Assembly (NCBI RefSeq): GCF_018069625.1
Contig: NZ_CP072941.1
Coordinates: 8,618,001-8,682,000 of the forward strand
Direction of reading: 5' to 3'
DNA length: 64,000 nucleotides
DNA from: Streptomyces yatensis
GTDB lineage: Bacteria > Actinomycetota > Actinomycetes > Streptomycetales > Streptomycetaceae
Positions 16,779 through 25,296 of this stretch are shown here, one piece after another. How positions within the stretch are numbered: the first letter of the stretch is position 1; the number at the start of each line of letters is the position of its first letter. The translations under genes and the position numbers were made by a program. The notes under the pieces were generated by a model. The model worked only from the letters and a program-made list of their open reading frames with translations. It was not told the origin of the DNA and did no database searches.

Positions 16779-18263
16779 ATGGTCACCGTCTCCACGCCCA
16801 GCGGCGCCCTGCTCGGTGCGTCCACCCGCGGAATCGCCGCGTTCAAGGGCATCCCCTACGCCGCGCCGCCCTTCGGCCCGAACCGCTTCCTGCCGCCGCG
16901 GCCCGTCCGGCCCTGGCAGGGCGTTCGCGACGCCCTGGCCTATGGGGCCACCGCGCCGAAGGCCCCCTATCGCGCCCCCGCCGATCGGCTCCTCCCCGAG
17001 GTGGACATCCCCGGCGAGGACTGCCTCAACCTCAACGTCTGGACGCCGGACCCGGCCGGACGGCTGCCCGTCATGGTCTGGCTGCACGGCGGCGCCTTCA
17101 CCCAGGGCTCCGGCGCGGTGCCGCTCTACGACGGCAGCCGGTTCGCCCGCGACGGCGTCGTCTGCGTCACCGTCAACTACCGCCTGGGCGCGGAGGGATT
17201 TCTCTTCCTCGGTGAGGGCGACACCGCCAATCTCGGCCTGCACGACCAGCTCGCCGCGCTGCGCTGGGTGCGGGAGAACATCACCGCGTTCGGCGGCGAC
17301 CCCGACAACGTCACCCTCTTCGGCCAGTCCGCCGGTGCCATGAGCATCGGAGCGCTGCTTGCCGCGCCCCGCACCGCCGGTCTCATCCGCCGGGCCGTCC
17401 TGCAGAGCGGCGCGGCACACCACGTCCTCACCCGGGCCACCGCCCGGCGGATCGGCCACCACCTGGCCGAGCTGCTCGGCGTGCCGCCGACCCGCCGGGC
17501 CCTCGCCACCCTTCCGCCGCGCCGGCTCGCCGACGCGGTGGAAGACCTGGGCTCCGCCGTCCTCGCCGAGCCCGACCCCGCCCGGTGGGGCGAGGTCGCA
17601 CGGAATCTGATGCCCCTCGAACCCGTCGTCGACGGCGATCTGCTGCCCGCACCCCCGATCGAGGCCATCGCCGGCGGTGCCGCCGCCGATGTCGATGTCC
17701 TCGTCGGCACCAACAGCGACGAGTACCGGCTCTTCCTCGTGCCCTCCGGCATGCTCGACCTCATCGGCGAACCCGAACTGCGCACGGTGGCCGCCGGCTA
17801 CGGTCCCGACCCCGACGAGGCCGTGGCCGCCTATCGCGCGGAACACCCGGATGGCTCCCCCGGCGAGCTGCTGGCCGCCCTGGCCACCGACTGGTTCTAC
17901 CGCCTCCCGGCCATCCGCCTCGCCGAGGCACGCACCGGCCACACCGGCGCCACCCACGTCTACGAGTTCGCCTGGCGGCCACCCACCTTCGACGGGCGCC
18001 TCGGCGCCTGCCACGCCGCCGAGATCCCCTTCGTCTTCGACAACCTCCACGATCCGGCGCTCGCCCCGCTGCTCGGCGACGGCCTCCCAGGGCAGCTGGC
18101 CGACGCCATGCACCGCGCGTGGGTCTCCTTCGCCACCGACGGAGACCCCGGCTGGCCCGCGTACGGCACCCGGCACCGCACCACCATGCGCTTCGACACC
18201 GTCTCGGCGGTCCAGAGGGATCCCCGCCCGCGCCTGCGGTCCCTCTGGGACGGGCATCGCTAG
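16779..18263 (+). CDS. type B carboxylesterase/lipase
   Basis: A 494-residue alpha/beta hydrolase of the carboxylesterase type B family. It contains GIPYAAPPFGPNRF, EDCLNLNVWTPD, the oxyanion segment MVWLHGGAF, the nucleophile elbow GQSAGA (S184), a NSDEYRLF acidic residue and a histidine in ACHAAEIPFVF. It has no signal peptide, so it probably hydrolyses esters in the cytoplasm. The ATG at 16779 has CGGAGGAAGG upstream. It is convergent with a LysR gene, separated by a small hairpin. Confidence 0.93.
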   Translation: MVTVSTPSGALLGASTRGIAAFKGIPYAAPPFGPNRFLPPRPVRPWQGVRDALAYGATAPKAPYRAPADRLLPEVDIPGEDCLNLNVWTPDPAGRLPVMVWLHGGAFTQGSGAVPLYDGSRFARDGVVCVTVNYRLGAEGFLFLGEGDTANLGLHDQLAALRWVRENITAFGGDPDNVTLFGQSAGAMSIGALLAAPRTAGLIRRAVLQSGAAHHVLTRATARRIGHHLAELLGVPPTRRALATLPPRRLADAVEDLGSAVLAEPDPARWGEVARNLMPLEPVVDGDLLPAPPIEAIAGGAAADVDVLVGTNSDEYRLFLVPSGMLDLIGEPELRTVAAGYGPDPDEAVAAYRAEHPDGSPGELLAALATDWFYRLPAIRLAEARTGHTGATHVYEFAWRPPTFDGRLGACHAAEIPFVFDNLHDPALAPLLGDGLPGQLADAMHRAWVSFATDGDPGWPAYGTRHRTTMRFDTVSAVQRDPRPRLRSLWDGHR

Positions 18264-18273
18264 GCCGTGTTCA

Positions 18274-18292
18274 CGGCGGCGCGTGGCCGCCG
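18274..18292. terminator. short bidirectional hairpin
   Basis: CGGCGGC (18274-18280) and GCCGCCG (18286-18292) pair with a 5-base loop in the 34-base space between the convergent esterase and LysR genes. There is no T tract, so this is a plausible but weak terminator. Confidence 0.45.
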
Positions 18293-18297
18293 ATCGC

Positions 18298-19113
18298 TCA
18301 GGTGGTGCCGGCCCGCAGCGTCTCGGTGGCGATCTCCAGGAAGTCGCGCAGCACCTTCTCCCGCCGGTCCGCGAGGACGGCCAGGCAGGTCTCGACCAAT
18401 GGCGCGTCCGTGACGGGGAGGTGGACGAGTTCGGGGCGGGAGTAGGACCGCGCGACACTCAGCGGGACGAGCGCGATGCCCTGCCCGGAGGCGATGAGCT
18501 CGAACTTCTCTTCGAGCGAGGAGGTCCGTCGCGTCGGCGCGTCGAGCATCCGCTCGCCGTCGAGGTCCGCGGAGGTGAGCTCCTGACGGGACGCCAGCGG
18601 ATGCGCCGCGGGCATGCAGGCGACCCTGGTCTCGTGGCCGATGGGGATGATGCGCAAGTCCGAGTGGTCGAACGGCCGCCGCAGATAGGCGACTTGGGCG
18701 CGGCCGTCGCGCAGTGGCGCGTCCTGCTCCCACCAGCGCACCGGGACGACATCGGTCTCGACCTCCGGGTGGCGCGCCGAGAACGCCCGGAGCGCCTCCG
18801 ACACATACAGCCCGGAGCAGAAGGCGACCACGAGCCGTTGGACGCCCCGATCCACGTCGTGGACGCTCCGCACGGCCGAGGCGACGGTCGCCAGGATCCG
18901 CTGCGCCTCCTCGTAGAGCCGCTTCCCGGCATCGGTCAGCTCCACGCTGCGGGTGCTCCGTACCAGCAGCGTGCACTCCATCTCCTGTTCGAAGGCCCTG
19001 ATCTGGCGGCTGAGGACCGGCTGGGCGATATAGAGCTGTTCCGCCGCACGGCCGAAGTGCCGGTGCTCGGCCACCGCGACGAAGTAGCGGAGCTTGCGCA
19101 GATCGAGATCCAT
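18298..19113 (-). CDS. LysR-family transcriptional regulator
   Basis: A 271-residue LysR protein. The helix-turn-helix is at residues 5-60 (LRKLRYFVAVAEHRHFGRAA...IAQPVLSRQIRAFEQ), and the substrate-binding domain follows. It is shorter than the usual 300 residues, mainly at the C-terminus. It is divergent, across 68 bases, from an NmrA-like protein and an SDR, which are its probable targets. The spacer holds two direct GGTAT elements (near 19123 and 19139), but no clean dyad. Confidence 0.9.
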   Translation of the reverse strand: MDLDLRKLRYFVAVAEHRHFGRAAEQLYIAQPVLSRQIRAFEQEMECTLLVRSTRSVELTDAGKRLYEEAQRILATVASAVRSVHDVDRGVQRLVVAFCSGLYVSEALRAFSARHPEVETDVVPVRWWEQDAPLRDGRAQVAYLRRPFDHSDLRIIPIGHETRVACMPAAHPLASRQELTSADLDGERMLDAPTRRTSSLEEKFELIASGQGIALVPLSVARSYSRPELVHLPVTDAPLVETCLAVLADRREKVLRDFLEIATETLRAGTT

Positions 19114-19181
19114 GCCCTGAAGGTATCAATTGCCGGGAAGGGTATTGGACGTCCGCAGGTGGCCGCCCCGAGACTCACAGC

Positions 19182-20078
19182 ATGATCGTCATCACTGCTC
19201 CCACCGGCCAGATCGGCGGCCGGCTGCTGGACATCCTGCTGGGCGAGACCCCCGATCGCGGCGAAGAGCTGCGGGTCATCGTGCGCGACCCCGCGCGACT
19301 CCCCGACGAGGTCCGTGCCCGCGTCGACGTCGTCACCGGCTCGCACGGCGACCCCGAGGTCGTCGACCGGGCCTTCGCCGGCGCGGACGCCGTCTTCTGG
19401 CTGGTCCCGCCGGACCCGCGGACGCCGAGCATGGACACCGCGTACTCCGGCTTCACCCGCGCCGCCGCGAAGGCGTTCACGGCCCACGGAGTCGGACACG
19501 TCGTCGGCGTCTCGGCGCTCGGCCGCGGCACCCCCGTCGCCGACCGCGCCGGCCATGTGACGGCGTCCCTGGCCATGGACGACCTCATCGCGAGCACCGG
19601 CGTGGCCTACCGGGCGCTCGCCTGCCCGTCCTTCATGGACAACCTGCTGCGGCAGCGGGCCTCGATCCGCGACGACGGCGTGTACACCGACACCGCCGCC
19701 CCCGACCGCACCGCACCGACGGCCGCCACCCGGGACATCGCCGCGGTCGCCGCCGGCCTGCTGCTCGACCGCTCGTGGACGGGGACGGGCGAGGTCCCGG
19801 TGCTGGGCCCCGAGGACCTTTCGGCCATCGACATGGCGCGCATCATGTCCGATGTGCTCGGCCGCCCGGTCCGCTACGAGCGCCAGTCGCTCGAGGACCT
19901 CCGCGCCGGACTCGCCGGACACGGCCTCGGGGACGCGTTCGTGGAGGCCTACGTCAACATGGCGGACGCCAAGAACAACGGCCTCGACGACGGCGTACCG
20001 CGCACCCCTCGCATCACCAGCCCCACGACCTTCCGCGAGTGGTGCGAGAAGGTCCTCAAGCCGGAGGTTCAGGCATGA
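19182..20078 (+). CDS. NmrA/NAD(P)-binding Rossmann-fold protein
   Basis: A 298-residue atypical short-chain dehydrogenase. TAPTGQIGGRLLD is the dinucleotide-binding loop, followed by VIVRDPARLP, DAVFWLVPPDP and a variable C-terminal domain. The NmrA/YtfG-like group includes NADPH-dependent quinone reductases and redox sensors, and no active-site YxxxK is evident. Its stop overlaps the start of the next SDR gene by four bases (ATGA), so the two are co-translated. Both are probably controlled by the divergent LysR protein. Confidence 0.88.
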   Translation: MIVITAPTGQIGGRLLDILLGETPDRGEELRVIVRDPARLPDEVRARVDVVTGSHGDPEVVDRAFAGADAVFWLVPPDPRTPSMDTAYSGFTRAAAKAFTAHGVGHVVGVSALGRGTPVADRAGHVTASLAMDDLIASTGVAYRALACPSFMDNLLRQRASIRDDGVYTDTAAPDRTAPTAATRDIAAVAAGLLLDRSWTGTGEVPVLGPEDLSAIDMARIMSDVLGRPVRYERQSLEDLRAGLAGHGLGDAFVEAYVNMADAKNNGLDDGVPRTPRITSPTTFREWCEKVLKPEVQA

Positions 20079-20764
20079 GCTCCAAGACCGCACTCATCGT
20101 CGGGGCGTCCCGCACCCTCGGACTCGCCCTCGCCACCGAGTACGCGCACCGCGGCTGGAACGTCATCGGGACCGTCCGTGGCGATCGGCGCACCGGCCTC
20201 CACGACCTGGCCGAGGCGTCCGGAGGCCGGGTCACCGTCGAGTCGCTGGACATGACGGCCCCCGAGCAGATCGCCGCGCTGCGCGAGCGCCTGGCGGAGC
20301 GCACGCTCGACCTGCTGTTCGTCAACGCCGGCATCACCCGGGGCAACATCCCGATCGGCGACGTCCCGACCGAGATGTTCGTCGAGGTCATGGTCACCAA
20401 CGCGCTCAGCCCGATGCGGGTCGTCGAGTCCCTCCGCTCGCTGGTCGCGCCAGCCGGGACGATCGGCGTGATGTCCTCGCGCCAGGGCAGCGTCGGCTTC
20501 AACACTCGGGGCGGTCAGGACGTCTACCGCGCCAGCAAGTCCGCCCTGAACCAGCTGATGCGCAGCTACGCCGCCCGCTACGCCGACGCCGCGCACACGC
20601 TGCTGCTCATGTGCCCCGGCCATGTCCGCACCGAACTCGGCGGACCGGACGCGCCGCTGACCATCGACCAGTCCATCCCCGGCGTGGTGGACACGATCGA
20701 CCGCCACAGCGGCGAACCGGGCCTGCGGTACCTCAACTACCAGGGCCAGACCGTGCCCTGGTAG
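20075..20764 (+). CDS. short-chain dehydrogenase/reductase
   Basis: A 229-residue SDR. The cofactor loop is GASRTLGLALA (residues 10-20), the NAG motif is FVNAGITRG, the catalytic serine lies in VMSSRQGS, and the catalytic pair is YRASK. The ATG at 20075 overlaps the upstream NmrA-like stop (ATGA). It ends 17 bases from the convergent acyl-CoA dehydrogenase gene. The substrate is unknown. Confidence 0.9.
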   Translation: MSSKTALIVGASRTLGLALATEYAHRGWNVIGTVRGDRRTGLHDLAEASGGRVTVESLDMTAPEQIAALRERLAERTLDLLFVNAGITRGNIPIGDVPTEMFVEVMVTNALSPMRVVESLRSLVAPAGTIGVMSSRQGSVGFNTRGGQDVYRASKSALNQLMRSYAARYADAAHTLLLMCPGHVRTELGGPDAPLTIDQSIPGVVDTIDRHSGEPGLRYLNYQGQTVPW

Positions 20765-20780
20765 CACCCGCCGGGCCAGG

Positions 20781-21920
20781 TCAGTGGGCGAGCTGACGGC
20801 TGATGATCAGCCGCTGGATCTGGTTGGTGCCCTCGAAGATCTGCATGATCTTCGCCTCGCGCATATAGCGCTCCACGGGGAAGTCGCGGGTGTATCCGTA
20901 GCCGCCGAAGACCTGGACCGCGTCCGTGGTGACCTTCATGGCGGCGTCGGTCGCCGTCAGCTTGGCGACGCTCGCCTGGCGGGTGTACGGGCGTCCGTGG
21001 TCACGGCGGCGGGCGGCGTCCACGTAGGTGGCGCGCGCCGAGTCGACCGCGGCGGCCATGTCGGCCAGCAGGAAGCCGAGCCCTTGGTGGTCGATGATGC
21101 GGCGGCCGAAGGTGGTGCGTTCGTGGGCGTAGGCGGTCGCGGCGTCCAGGGCGGCCTGGGCCAGCCCGGTGGCGCAGGCGGCGACGCCCAGCCGGCCGGA
21201 GTCCAGGGCGCTGAAGGCGATCTGGAGCCCCTGGCCCTCGACGCCGATGAGCCGGTCGGTGGCCAGCGGCGCATCGTCCCAGAACGCCGAGGTGGTGGGG
21301 ATGGCGTGCAGCCCCATCTTGTCCTCGGGCCGGCCGAAGGTGAGGCCGTCGGTGTGTCCGGGCGCGAAGAAGCAGGAGATGCCGTCGCTGCCCGGACCGG
21401 TGCGGGCGAACAGGGCGTAGAAGTCCGCCTTGCCGCCATGGGTGATCCACGCCTTGGCGCCGGTGATCCGGTAGCCGTCGGGGGCCTTGTCGGCGCGGCA
21501 GGTCAGGGCCGCCGCGTCGGATCCGGCCTGCGGCTCGGACAGGCTGTAGCCACCGATGAGACGTCCGCCGAGGATGTCCCCCGCCCAGCGCTCGCGCTGG
21601 GCGGGGGTGCCGAACGTCAGCAGCGGGAAGGCGGCGAGGGTGTGGACGCTGGTGGCGATGGCGACGGCGGCCCAGCGGGCGGCCAGCTCTTCGAGGACCT
21701 GCAGATAGACCTCGTAGGGCTGGCCGCCTCCGCCGAACTCCTCCGGGTAGGGCAGACCCAGCAGCCCGGTCTCGCCCATCAGGCGGAACAGCCCCTCGGG
21801 ATAGCTCTCGGTGCGCTCGTGCTCCTCGACGCGGGGGGCCAGCTCCTTGTCGGCGATCTCGCGGACGAGGTCGAGCAGATCCTCCGCCTCACGGGTGGGA
21901 AGCAGACGGTCGACAGGCAT
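20781..21920 (-). CDS. acyl-CoA dehydrogenase
   Basis: A 379-residue FAD enzyme with the standard three-domain layout: a helical N-terminus, the middle beta domain with GGYSLSEPQAGSD and WITHGG, and the C-terminal helical domain with RTTFGRRIIDHQ, QVFGGYGYTRDFPVERYMRE and the catalytic glutamate E363 in QIFEGTNQIQ. It catalyses alpha,beta-desaturation of acyl-CoA, probably short-chain or branched-chain. It is divergent from an Lrp/AsnC regulator across a 202-base spacer, so amino-acid-linked control is likely. Confidence 0.95.
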   Translation of the reverse strand: MPVDRLLPTREAEDLLDLVREIADKELAPRVEEHERTESYPEGLFRLMGETGLLGLPYPEEFGGGGQPYEVYLQVLEELAARWAAVAIATSVHTLAAFPLLTFGTPAQRERWAGDILGGRLIGGYSLSEPQAGSDAAALTCRADKAPDGYRITGAKAWITHGGKADFYALFARTGPGSDGISCFFAPGHTDGLTFGRPEDKMGLHAIPTTSAFWDDAPLATDRLIGVEGQGLQIAFSALDSGRLGVAACATGLAQAALDAATAYAHERTTFGRRIIDHQGLGFLLADMAAAVDSARATYVDAARRRDHGRPYTRQASVAKLTATDAAMKVTTDAVQVFGGYGYTRDFPVERYMREAKIMQIFEGTNQIQRLIISRQLAH

Positions 21921-22122
21921 GAAGGGCGCTCCTGGGGTACGAACGGGGCGAGGTCCTCGACGTTCATGGGTCCGGGCCTAGGACAGCAACACCCTCAGGG
22001 CGAGCACAAGTAAGTTGCGGTTGATCGGCGAAAAGACGCAAAATGAAGGGGCAATTGGGGGTGCTGTACTAAAAGAATTTGCGTGCGTGCGGGGTGTGCG
22101 CGGGGTGCGGAACGGAGGGGCG

Positions 22123-22563
22123 ATGTCCGAGTTCGACGACGTGGACCGCCAGTTGCTGCGGATGCTGCGCGAGGACGGCCGGCGCACCTTTTCCGAGATG
22201 GCACCCGAGGTCGGGCTGTCGGTGGCCGCGGTCAAACGCCGCGTGGACCGGCTCAAGGACAGCGGGGTGATCAAGGGCTTCACCGTGCAGATCGACCACA
22301 CCAAGCTCGGCTGGGGCATCGAGGCGTTCGTGGAGCTGTCCTACACCGGTACGACCCCGGTCGGGGAGATCGTCCGTACCGCCTACGCGGTCCCCGAGGT
22401 GCAGGCGGTCTTCACCATCGCCGGGGACCCCGACGCCCTGGTGAACGTCCGGGTGCGGGACATCGAGCATCTGCAGCAGGTCATCGACGCCCTGCGCCGG
22501 GTCGGGCAGGTCACCGGAACCAAGACGCTGATGGTGCTGGGCTCATGGACACGCAATGACTGA
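22123..22563 (+). CDS. Lrp/AsnC-family transcriptional regulator
   Basis: A 146-residue regulator. The N-terminal helix-turn-helix (DDVDRQLLRMLREDGRRTFSEM...SVAAVKRRVDRL) is followed by the RAM ligand-binding domain (VRTAYAVPEVQAVFTIAGDPDALVNVRV). The ATG at 22123 has CGGAGGGG upstream. It is divergent from an acyl-CoA dehydrogenase. The spacer contains AT-rich tracts and an imperfect dyad, ACGCAAAAT (22036-22044) with AATTTGCGT (22076-22084), which could be its binding region. Confidence 0.92.
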   Translation: MSEFDDVDRQLLRMLREDGRRTFSEMAPEVGLSVAAVKRRVDRLKDSGVIKGFTVQIDHTKLGWGIEAFVELSYTGTTPVGEIVRTAYAVPEVQAVFTIAGDPDALVNVRVRDIEHLQQVIDALRRVGQVTGTKTLMVLGSWTRND

Positions 22564-22579
22564 CCGCTGATCGCGCGCC

Positions 22580-22614
22580 AGGCCCTGTCCCGCGGAGACC
22601 GCCGGACAGGGCCT
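22580..22614. terminator. bidirectional terminator hairpin
   Basis: AGGCCCTGTCC (22580-22590) and GGACAGGGCCT (22604-22614) form a perfect 11-bp stem with a 13-base loop between the convergent Lrp and MarR genes. The right arm overlaps the MarR stop codon. Confidence 0.8.
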
Positions 22615-23095
22615 AGACGTCGGGGGAGGTGTCCTCGCCGGGGGCGAGGTTCTTCTCGACCTTGGCGAGGATCCTGGCGAAGGCTTCCCGCTCCGCGTCG
22701 TCCAGCCCGTCCAGGATGTGCTCCTCCAGCTGCCCCCAGACCTGCGCGACCTCGGGCCGCAGGGCGTAGCTCTCCTCCGAGGCCCGGACGAGCATGACGC
22801 GCCGGTCATGCGGATCGCGTGCGCGGATGACATACCCGCCCTGCTCCAGTCGCCGCAGGGTCAGGGTCACGGTCGACGGGTCCAGGTCGAGCGCCCTGGC
22901 CAGCTCCGACTGGCGGACCGGTCCGGCATCCCACAGGGCCATCATCAGGAATTCCTGACCGGAACAGAGGCCGGTCGGACGCAGCAGCCTGCCACCGGCG
23001 AGGCGGTGCAGGCGGGCAACGCGCGCCAGGGTCTGGCTGACGGCGCCGCCGTATCCGTCCTCCGTCGCGCCGGTGTGGGGGAGCTCTGTGGTCAT
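22613..23095 (-). CDS. MarR-family transcriptional regulator
   Basis: A 160-residue winged-helix regulator. The DNA-binding core is VRQSELARALDLDPSTVTLTLRRLEQGGYVIRARDPHDRRVMLV, and dimerisation helices flank it. The ATG at 23095 (MTTELPHTG) lacks a ribosome-binding site, so it may be translated from a leaderless message; an upstream TTG at 23122 is the alternative. It is divergent from an old-yellow-enzyme gene, with two dyads of the form TTGG-N4-CCAA between them. Confidence 0.9.
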   Translation of the reverse strand: MTTELPHTGATEDGYGGAVSQTLARVARLHRLAGGRLLRPTGLCSGQEFLMMALWDAGPVRQSELARALDLDPSTVTLTLRRLEQGGYVIRARDPHDRRVMLVRASEESYALRPEVAQVWGQLEEHILDGLDDAEREAFARILAKVEKNLAPGEDTSPDV

Positions 23096-23123
23096 GGGGG
23101 CAAGACTATCGTGGCCGCCCAAT

Positions 23124-23139
23124 CATTGGTCGACCAATG
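23124..23139. promoter_or_regulatory. MarR operator, perfect 16-bp palindrome
   Basis: CATTGGTCGACCAATG is fully self-complementary and lies 28 bases before the MarR start codon. It shares the TTGG-N4-CCAA core with the second dyad at 23163-23190, supporting one dimeric regulator binding both. Confidence 0.75.
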
Positions 23140-23162
23140 AATGGGCTATGGTGGCTCTCCGG

Positions 23163-23190
23163 CGAGATCGTTGGCCAACCAACGATCTCG
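23163..23190. promoter_or_regulatory. MarR operator, second dyad in front of the OYE gene
   Basis: CGAGATCGTTGG (23163-23174), CCAA, CCAACGATCTCG (23179-23190) is a perfect 12-bp-arm inverted repeat. Its inner core matches the TTGG-N4-CCAA of the first site. It lies 38 bases before the GTG of the OYE-family gene and would block its promoter. Confidence 0.75.
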
Positions 23191-23228
23191 TCGTTCGACG
23201 TCATGTCCCTCAACCCGCGGGAGCCGTT

Positions 23229-24293
23229 GTGACCACACCCTTCGATCCGATCGACCTTGCCGGGCTGCGCCTCCGCAACCGCCTGGTCATGCCCGCCATG
23301 GGCCGGGCCCGTGCGTTCGGGCCCGGCGATACGGCCACCGACTCGATGGCGACGTACTACGCGCAGCGGGCCACCGCCGGCCTGATCATCACGGAGGGGT
23401 CGCGGCCATCGGCGGTCGGCCAGGGCTTCCCCTACACCCCGGGGCTGCACAGCGCCGAGCAGATCGCCGCCTGGCGCCGCGTCACCGACGCGGTGCACGC
23501 CGAGGGCGGCACGGTCTTCGCCCAGCTCGCGCACGTCGGCAGGATCGGCGATCCCGATCTGCTGCCCGAGGGGATGGTGCACGTCGCCCCGTCGGCCATC
23601 GCCGCTCCCGGCCGGCTGTTCACCGTCCACGGCATGAAGGACTTCACCACCCCCCGCGCGCTGACCTCCCAGGAGGTGCGGGAGACGATCGCGGATTTCG
23701 CCCGGGCCGCGCGCAACGCCGTGGAGGCGGGGTTCGACGGGGTCGAACTGCACGCCGCGTACGGCTACTTGATCCACCAGTTCCTGGCGCCCAGCTCCAA
23801 TCTGCGCACCGATGAGTGGGGCGGCTCGGTCGAAGGCCGGGTCCGGTTCGCGGCGGAGGTGGTCGCGGCCGTGTCGGAGGCCATCGGGGCACGGCGCACG
23901 GGGATACGTATCTCGCCCGGCATTCGCTACAACGGAATCGAGGAGCCCGAGCTCGAGCCCACCTACGCCCAGTTGGTCCGCCGGCTGAACGAGACCGGCC
24001 CTGCCTATCTGCATGTCGTCGAAAGCTCCCGCGATCTGAGCAATCTCCTGCGCAAGGAGTTCTCCGGAACCTTCATCCTCAACCCCGCGACGGATGGATT
24101 CACCAGCGCGGCGGACCTGACGCTCATCGAGGACGGCACGGCCGACATGCTGTCCTTCGGCGCGCTCTTCCTCGCCAACCCCGACCTGCCGGCCCGGCTG
24201 CGAGCGGGCGGACCGTACAACACACCCGATACGACGACCTTCTACGGCGGCACTGACGAGGGATTCATCGACTACCCCTCCCTGGACGCCTGA
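23229..24293 (+). CDS. old yellow enzyme-family alkene reductase
   Basis: A 354-residue FMN-dependent (alpha/beta)8-barrel enzyme of the OYE family. It contains LRLRNRLVMPAMGRAR, LIITEGSRPS, FAQLAHVGR, and LHAAYGYLIHQFLAPSSNLR followed by DEWGGSVEGR. The substrate-binding motif is normally H-x-x-N or H-x-x-H; here it reads H175-A-A-Y178, an unusual replacement that may change the substrate. The GTG start at 23229 follows GGGAG and gives the expected N-terminus. It is divergent from a MarR repressor with two dyads, which suggests induction by an electrophile or enone. Confidence 0.9.
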   Translation: MTTPFDPIDLAGLRLRNRLVMPAMGRARAFGPGDTATDSMATYYAQRATAGLIITEGSRPSAVGQGFPYTPGLHSAEQIAAWRRVTDAVHAEGGTVFAQLAHVGRIGDPDLLPEGMVHVAPSAIAAPGRLFTVHGMKDFTTPRALTSQEVRETIADFARAARNAVEAGFDGVELHAAYGYLIHQFLAPSSNLRTDEWGGSVEGRVRFAAEVVAAVSEAIGARRTGIRISPGIRYNGIEEPELEPTYAQLVRRLNETGPAYLHVVESSRDLSNLLRKEFSGTFILNPATDGFTSAADLTLIEDGTADMLSFGALFLANPDLPARLRAGGPYNTPDTTTFYGGTDEGFIDYPSLDA

Positions 24294-24337
24294 GGGACCG
24301 AACGCCAGGGAAGGCCCGGTCCGCACCGGCCATCGGT

Positions 24338-25237
24338 ATGCTCGATGTGGTGTGCGACGCTCCCGACTTCGACCTCGAGCCGTATACCGGATTCGACGCC
24401 AACCCGTATGTCGAGCGGACGTTCAGCAGCTGGGACAGCCTGGGCTGGCGGTCGCTGCTGCTGCAGCGGTTCCATCACACTGCGCGCGTGGAGCGGGTGG
24501 CACTGCCCGCCACCGACGATCTGCACCTGGTGCTGACGGTCGCGGGCGACGCGTCGATGGAGACTCACACCGGTGGCCGCTGGCAGCGGCGGCATTGGCT
24601 GCCCGGACAGGTCGATATGGCCCTTCCGGGCGTGGCGTCGGTGCGCCGCTACCGGTCCGTGGCCCCCTTGCGGACCCTCCAGGTGCACATTCCACACGTC
24701 ACCGTCGCCCGTACGGTAGAGCAGCTGGGCGGGGCGGGCGTCGACTATGAGCGGATGGCCGCCGCGGTGGCCTCGGGGGATCCGCTCGTCGAACACACCC
24801 TGCGGTCGCTGGGCGCGGCCGGTGAGGCCGAGGACCTGTACGCGGAGTCCGCGGCGACGTTCCTCGCCGTGCATCTGCTCGGCGGCGGCGTCCGGCCGGC
24901 GAAGGCGAGCCGGGAGAGCGCCGAAGGGCCCTGGGTGCACAGGGCCGTGGCGATGATGCGGGACCGGCTCGGCGGGCCGTTGACGGTGGCCGACCTGGCC
25001 TCCGAAGTCGGCTTCAGCGTCTACCACTTCATCCGGGTGTTCAAGGAGGCCACGGGTCAGACGCCGCACCGCTATCTCACCCGGCTGCGGGTCGAGGAGG
25101 CGCAGCGGCTGCTCGGAGCCGGTGGGCTGTCCGTCGCCCAGGTCGCCACGCGATGCGGATTCGGCAGCCCCGGCTCACTGTCCACGGCGTTCCTACGGCA
25201 TACGGGAGTCCGGCCGTCGGCCTACCGCAATCGGTGA
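24338..25237 (+). CDS. AraC-family transcriptional regulator
   Basis: A 299-residue regulator. The N-terminal domain of about 170 residues is cupin-like and binds an unknown ligand. The C-terminal double helix-turn-helix (residues about 200-297) includes LTVADLASEVGFSVYHFIRVFKE, TPHRYLTRLRVEEAQRLL and VATRCGFGSPGSLSTAFLRH. It starts 44 bases after the OYE gene on the same strand and may be read from it. The two hydrolases downstream are also on this strand, so any of these could be targets. Confidence 0.9.
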   Translation: MLDVVCDAPDFDLEPYTGFDANPYVERTFSSWDSLGWRSLLLQRFHHTARVERVALPATDDLHLVLTVAGDASMETHTGGRWQRRHWLPGQVDMALPGVASVRRYRSVAPLRTLQVHIPHVTVARTVEQLGGAGVDYERMAAAVASGDPLVEHTLRSLGAAGEAEDLYAESAATFLAVHLLGGGVRPAKASRESAEGPWVHRAVAMMRDRLGGPLTVADLASEVGFSVYHFIRVFKEATGQTPHRYLTRLRVEEAQRLLGAGGLSVAQVATRCGFGSPGSLSTAFLRHTGVRPSAYRNR

Positions 25238-25296
25238 TCCCTGTACGGCAATCGCGCGCATTCCCGCGGCCCCGGGCCGGTCCTAGCGTTCGTGGC

